Source: Sphingomonadales bacterium UBA7473 (GTDB lineage Bacteria > Pseudomonadota > Alphaproteobacteria > Sphingomonadales > Sphingomonadaceae). From it: a stretch of 8,404 nucleotides of DNA. The translations under genes and the position numbers were made by a program. Where the stretch lies: positions 1 through 8,404 of the forward strand of contig DLOX01000028.1 in NCBI GenBank assembly GCA_002478575.1, given 5' to 3'. How positions within the stretch are numbered: position 1 is the stretch's first letter; each line of letters starts with the position of its first letter. The notes below the pieces were generated by a model that was not told the origin of the DNA, did not search any database, and worked only from the letters and a program-made list of their open reading frames with translations. Positions 5,950 to 8,404 of this stretch are shown in pieces.

Positions 5950-6596
5950 CTGGCCATCAAGTCAGCAGCTCGAGCGCGCCATCCTGAAAAGAGCGGCTCC
6001 ATCGCTGCCAACATCGGAAGCGCAGCAGGATCAGACCTGTGATCCCCCGCGATGAGCAGTCCAAATACGCGCTGCACGGTCCAGTCCGGCAATGCTCGTT
6101 CGACGAGCTCGACTTGATCCCCCTCTTGCGCAACACCTTCTTCCAACACACGATAATACCAACCGCTCCGCCGTTCTTGGACCATCAGAGCTGGCAACTG
6201 CAGCCATTCCATGCGAGCACCTTGCTTCCAACAGGGTTGACGCCCTTGGCTGATTTCAACCAGCGCAGTGCCAAGCCGGAACTTGTCTCCAATGCAGACT
6301 TGACCTTCGGTCAGCCCCCAAGTCGAGACATTCTCTCCAAAGGCCCCCGGTGCATTGAGCAGCGGATGATCGACCGCAAGTGTGCCCCATCTGGCATAGT
6401 GATCCGCTGGATAGTGATGGATCGCTTTGTCCGGTCCGCCATGAAAGCGCGGATCAGCTTGTTCATCTCCTTCTAAGCCAAGAAAGCCGATCTTAATCGC
6501 CCCCTGCTTTGAAGACTTGGCAATCGCACTGGATTCGCCGCGAGCTAGCGGTTGGATCGTGCCGGTCAGCAGCGCCAAGATTGGCGCTGACGTCAC
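5946..6596 (-). CDS. MOSC domain protein, YiiM-like
   Basis: MOSC proteins carry a beta-strand-rich domain related to the C-terminus of molybdenum-cofactor sulfurases. The YiiM branch is linked to molybdenum-dependent reduction of N-hydroxylated bases and related compounds. This protein has 216 aa, near the 220 or so of E. coli YiiM. Family-like segments are FHGGPDKAIHHYPADHY near 51-67, GAFGENVSTWGL near 85-95 and ISQGRQPCWK, in which Cys122 is the conserved putative cofactor-ligating cysteine. The C-terminal third (WTVQRVFGLLIAG...) fits the small helical domain found in YiiM. The start is GTG and overlaps the TGA of the upstream lipoprotein gene by 4 nt (GTGA). No ribosome site was seen, so coupled translation is likely. 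Its stop lies about 30 nt before the gcv riboswitch. The substrate is unknown. Confidence 0.9.
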   Translation of the reverse strand: MTSAPILALLTGTIQPLARGESSAIAKSSKQGAIKIGFLGLEGDEQADPRFHGGPDKAIHHYPADHYARWGTLAVDHPLLNAPGAFGENVSTWGLTEGQVCIGDKFRLGTALVEISQGRQPCWKQGARMEWLQLPALMVQERRSGWYYRVLEEGVAQEGDQVELVERALPDWTVQRVFGLLIAGDHRSDPAALPMLAAMEPLFSGWRARAADLMAS

Positions 6597-7240
6597 CGCG
6601 TGGCGTTATATTGAAGCTGTTCGGACGTGAGCTGGAAGCCGACCAGAACCTCAAAGCTTGCCCGTTGCACTGCTTCGCGCACGGTTGGATCGGCCAAGGG
6701 ATCAATCGCCGCATCTTCATCGCCAGCCTTGCGCTTGCGCGTAATCCTTTCGCGAACCTCTTCAGGCAGGGTCGCCGCAGCACGCGATATCACCGCACCG
6801 CCCGAACCGTTTGTGCCAGCGCGCGCTTCGCCATCGTTGAAGCGAATGGCCACGCGGCTCACGCTCTTCGATGTTACAATGCGGCCGCCACGCACGATCG
6901 TGACGAAATAAGGAAGCACCACTTCGCGTGCACCCGAAGCATCCGCTCGTCGCGCCGTCACATCAAAAGTAACATTCACATTCACATCCTGGCCCGCATC
7001 ATTGCAGGTTGAACGCACGTTGCTGATATTGGCCACAACATCGATTGCACGCGCTTCCCGACTGGATGGTGGGTTGAAGATCGTGACGTCGCCCGTCATC
7101 GCTGGAACGGCAATTGCAGGGCAAGCAGAGCGTGTCACGCTGATCCCGCCGGTAGAATCAATATCCCCATCCCGCGAACAGGCCGACAACACTATGGCAG
7201 AAACTGTGAGGAGAATGAGGGTTTTCGGGCTGGAACGCAC
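6593..7240 (-). CDS. Putative lipoprotein of unknown function
   Basis: The start is taken as GTG 7240 because AAGGA lies about 8 nt upstream and the resulting N-terminus is a clean lipoprotein signal: MRSSPKTLILLTVSAIVLSAC, lipobox LSAC, Cys21 lipidated. A frame open further upstream (to 7426) would overlap ispH and bury the signal, so it is rejected. The product has 215 aa. After the Cys come a short polar linker, two further cysteines (RSACPA, STCND) that could form a disulfide, and alternating hydrophobic stretches (VNVNVTFDVTARR, EVVLPYFVTIVRGGRIV) suggesting a beta-sandwich. A charged, probably helical, C-terminal part follows (EEVRERITRKRKAGDED, then REAVQRASFEVLVGFQLT). I recall similar unnamed proteins next to ispH in sphingomonads but know no function. 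It is likely anchored in the periplasm and co-transcribed with the MOSC gene. Confidence 0.8.
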   Translation of the reverse strand: MRSSPKTLILLTVSAIVLSACSRDGDIDSTGGISVTRSACPAIAVPAMTGDVTIFNPPSSREARAIDVVANISNVRSTCNDAGQDVNVNVTFDVTARRADASGAREVVLPYFVTIVRGGRIVTSKSVSRVAIRFNDGEARAGTNGSGGAVISRAAATLPEEVRERITRKRKAGDEDAAIDPLADPTVREAVQRASFEVLVGFQLTSEQLQYNATR

Positions 7241-7276
7241 AAACAAATTCCTTGTGAAGGCTTGACTATCGGGTGC

Positions 7277-7305
7277 GGTATAGGAAGGCGCTATCGCTGC
7301 TGCAA
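7277..7305 (-). promoter_or_regulatory. Candidate promoter for the lipoprotein-MOSC operon
   Basis: The minus strand has TTGCAG (7300-7305), a 17-nt spacer and TATACC (7277-7282). Transcription would start near 7270, leaving a leader of about 30 nt that contains the AAGGA ribosome site. It lies in the 91-bp divergent gap to ispH. Hexamers and spacing fit a housekeeping promoter; this is a by-eye match only. Confidence 0.45.
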
Positions 7306-7331
7306 GCAATCGCGTAAAGGCCCGGCTCGAT

Positions 7332-8279
7332 ATGACAGACAAACCAGACCTTCTTCTCCTCATCGCCGCCCCTCGCGGCTTTTGCGCGGGCGTTGATCGC
7401 GCGATCAACATTGTTGAACTGGCCATCGAAAAATATGGTGCACCAGTCTATGTGCGGCACGAGATTGTGCACAATAAATTCGTGGTCGACACGCTGAAAG
7501 ATAAGGGCGCGATCTTTGTCGAAGAGCTGGACGAAGTGCCAGATGGCTATCCGGTTGTCTTCTCTGCTCATGGTGTTCCAAAGGCCGTTCCAGCAGATGC
7601 CAATGCTCGTGGTCTTGATTGGCTTGATGCCACTTGTCCCTTGGTCTCAAAGGTCCACCGCCAAGCCGAACGGCTGGTTGATGGTGGCAAGCATATCATT
7701 TTCATCGGCCACGAAGGCCATCCTGAAGTCATTGGCACCTTCGGCCAAGTCCCTGACGGCATGATGACATTGGTTGAAACGGTTGATGATGTGGATGACA
7801 TCATCGTTCCCGATTCCGATAACTTGGCATTCCTCACGCAGACCACTTTATCTGTCGATGACACCGCTGAAGTGATTGAAGCACTGAAGGTCCGTTTTCC
7901 ATCCATCCAAGGTCCGCGCGGTGAAGATATTTGCTACGCGACTTCCAACCGTCAAACAGCGGTGAAGGCCGTCACCGAGCGCGCTGAAAAGCTTCTGGTG
8001 ATTGGCGCTACCAATTCGTCAAACTCGCTGCGTCTTGCAGAATTGGGCGAGCGACGCGGATTGCCGTCTCGTCTGATCCAACGAGCGACCGACATTGACT
8101 TTGATTGGCTGGGCCAGCCCGGCGTCCTTGGTCTGACCGCTGGCGCATCTGCGCCAGAAGTGTTGGTGCGCGAAGTGGTGGACGCGCTGAAAGAGCGGTT
8201 TCACGTGACTGAAGAGACTGTCCTCACAGCTGAAGAACATATGATCTTCAAATTGCCGCGTCAGCTTACCGCCGCCTGA
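7332..8279 (+). CDS. ispH: 4-hydroxy-3-methylbut-2-enyl diphosphate reductase
   Basis: IspH is the last enzyme of the MEP (non-mevalonate) isoprenoid pathway. This cytoplasmic [4Fe-4S] enzyme reduces HMBPP to IPP and DMAPP. It has 315 aa, the family norm. The three cluster cysteines are in their expected motifs: Cys18 (APRGFCAGVDRA), Cys102 (DATCPLVSKVH) and Cys201 (EDICYATSNRQ). Substrate-site residues are present: His43 (VRHEIVHN), His80 (SAHGV), and His130 and Glu132 (GHEGHPEV). The SNSLRL and TAGASAPE motifs are also present. ATG 7332 is preceded by AAAGG (7316-7320) at 11 nt, a slightly long spacing. The thrB start follows 2 nt after the stop. No clear plus-strand promoter could be picked out in the 91-bp gap. 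Confidence 0.97.
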   Translation: MTDKPDLLLLIAAPRGFCAGVDRAINIVELAIEKYGAPVYVRHEIVHNKFVVDTLKDKGAIFVEELDEVPDGYPVVFSAHGVPKAVPADANARGLDWLDATCPLVSKVHRQAERLVDGGKHIIFIGHEGHPEVIGTFGQVPDGMMTLVETVDDVDDIIVPDSDNLAFLTQTTLSVDDTAEVIEALKVRFPSIQGPRGEDICYATSNRQTAVKAVTERAEKLLVIGATNSSNSLRLAELGERRGLPSRLIQRATDIDFDWLGQPGVLGLTAGASAPEVLVREVVDALKERFHVTEETVLTAEEHMIFKLPRQLTAA

Positions 8280-8281
8280 TT

Positions 8282-8404
8282 ATGGCGGTCTACACACATT
8301 TGGCGTCGGAAGAGCTTAGGATGCTCGTCAAGCGCTTTGGCGCTGGGGAGTTGCTGTCGTCCAAAGGCATTGCGGAGGGCGTCGAGAATAGCAACTATCT
8401 GGTA
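8282..8404 (+). CDS. thrB: Homoserine kinase, N-terminal fragment (runs off the window)
   Basis: ThrB phosphorylates homoserine with ATP on the way to threonine. Only the first 41 codons are present. They begin MAVYTHLASEELRMLVKRFG and continue with GELLSSKGIAEGVENSNYLV, which I recognise as the start of the APH-fold homoserine kinase typical of Alphaproteobacteria. The frame is open to the window end. The ATG lies 2 nt after the ispH TGA with no strong ribosome site, so translation is probably coupled. The ispH-thrB order is common in this class. Confidence 0.9.
   Translation, partial: MAVYTHLASEELRMLVKRFGAGELLSSKGIAEGVENSNYLV

Noticed and set aside
7262..7284. Plus-strand ispH promoter from TTGACT (7262-7267) and TATAGG (7279-7284)
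   Set aside because: The spacer is only 11 nt, too short for a housekeeping promoter.
7241..7426. N-terminal extension of the lipoprotein frame up to 7426
   Set aside because: It overlaps the start of ispH on the other strand, and the lipoprotein signal with a good ribosome site begins at GTG 7240.

Overview
The window looks like an alphaproteobacterial chromosome segment, most probably Sphingomonadales, of moderate GC (my hand counts give about 50-57% over most of it). The grounds are the split glycine decarboxylase (separate gcvPA and gcvPB), the gcvT-gcvH-gcvPA-gcvPB order behind a tandem glycine riboswitch, the ispH-thrB pair, and the general look of the proteins. The assignment is from recognition, not from a search.

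Layout. Positions 3-1205 (+) hold the C-terminal part of a TonB-dependent outer-membrane receptor with a His-rich tract, probably a zinc-type receptor. It converges with a minus-strand glycine cleavage operon that reads gcvT (5666-4545), gcvH (4548-4177), gcvPA (4177-2963) and gcvPB (2825-1215), with start/stop overlaps of 1-4 nt. The riboswitch lies just upstream of gcvT (about 5914-5717). Further upstream on the same strand are a YiiM-type MOSC-domain gene (6596-5946) and a small lipoprotein of unknown function (7240-6593), joined by a 4-nt overlap. Divergent from these, ispH (7332-8279) and the start of thrB (8282-window end) run on the plus strand.

How the genes work together. The T, H and P (alpha plus beta) proteins form the glycine cleavage system, which converts glycine to CO2, ammonia and 5,10-methylene-tetrahydrofolate. 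The L protein is not in the window. The riboswitch couples expression to glycine. IspH makes the isoprenoid precursors IPP and DMAPP. ThrB phosphorylates homoserine for threonine synthesis.

Three things stand out. First, gcvPA has an in-frame amber codon (2963-2965); the remaining 46 codons of a normal GcvPA C-terminus follow in the same frame and end exactly at the gcvPB start. Second, gcvPB carries a 57-nt imperfect palindrome (2616-2672), read through in frame as about 19 extra residues, like a REP-type element domesticated inside a coding gene. Third, base composition in the receptor gene drops sharply, from about 67% GC before roughly position 560 to about 49% after it, at the most conserved stretch of the gene. 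This suggests recombination or a chimeric assembly. No mobile-element gene, CRISPR array or tRNA/rRNA gene was seen.
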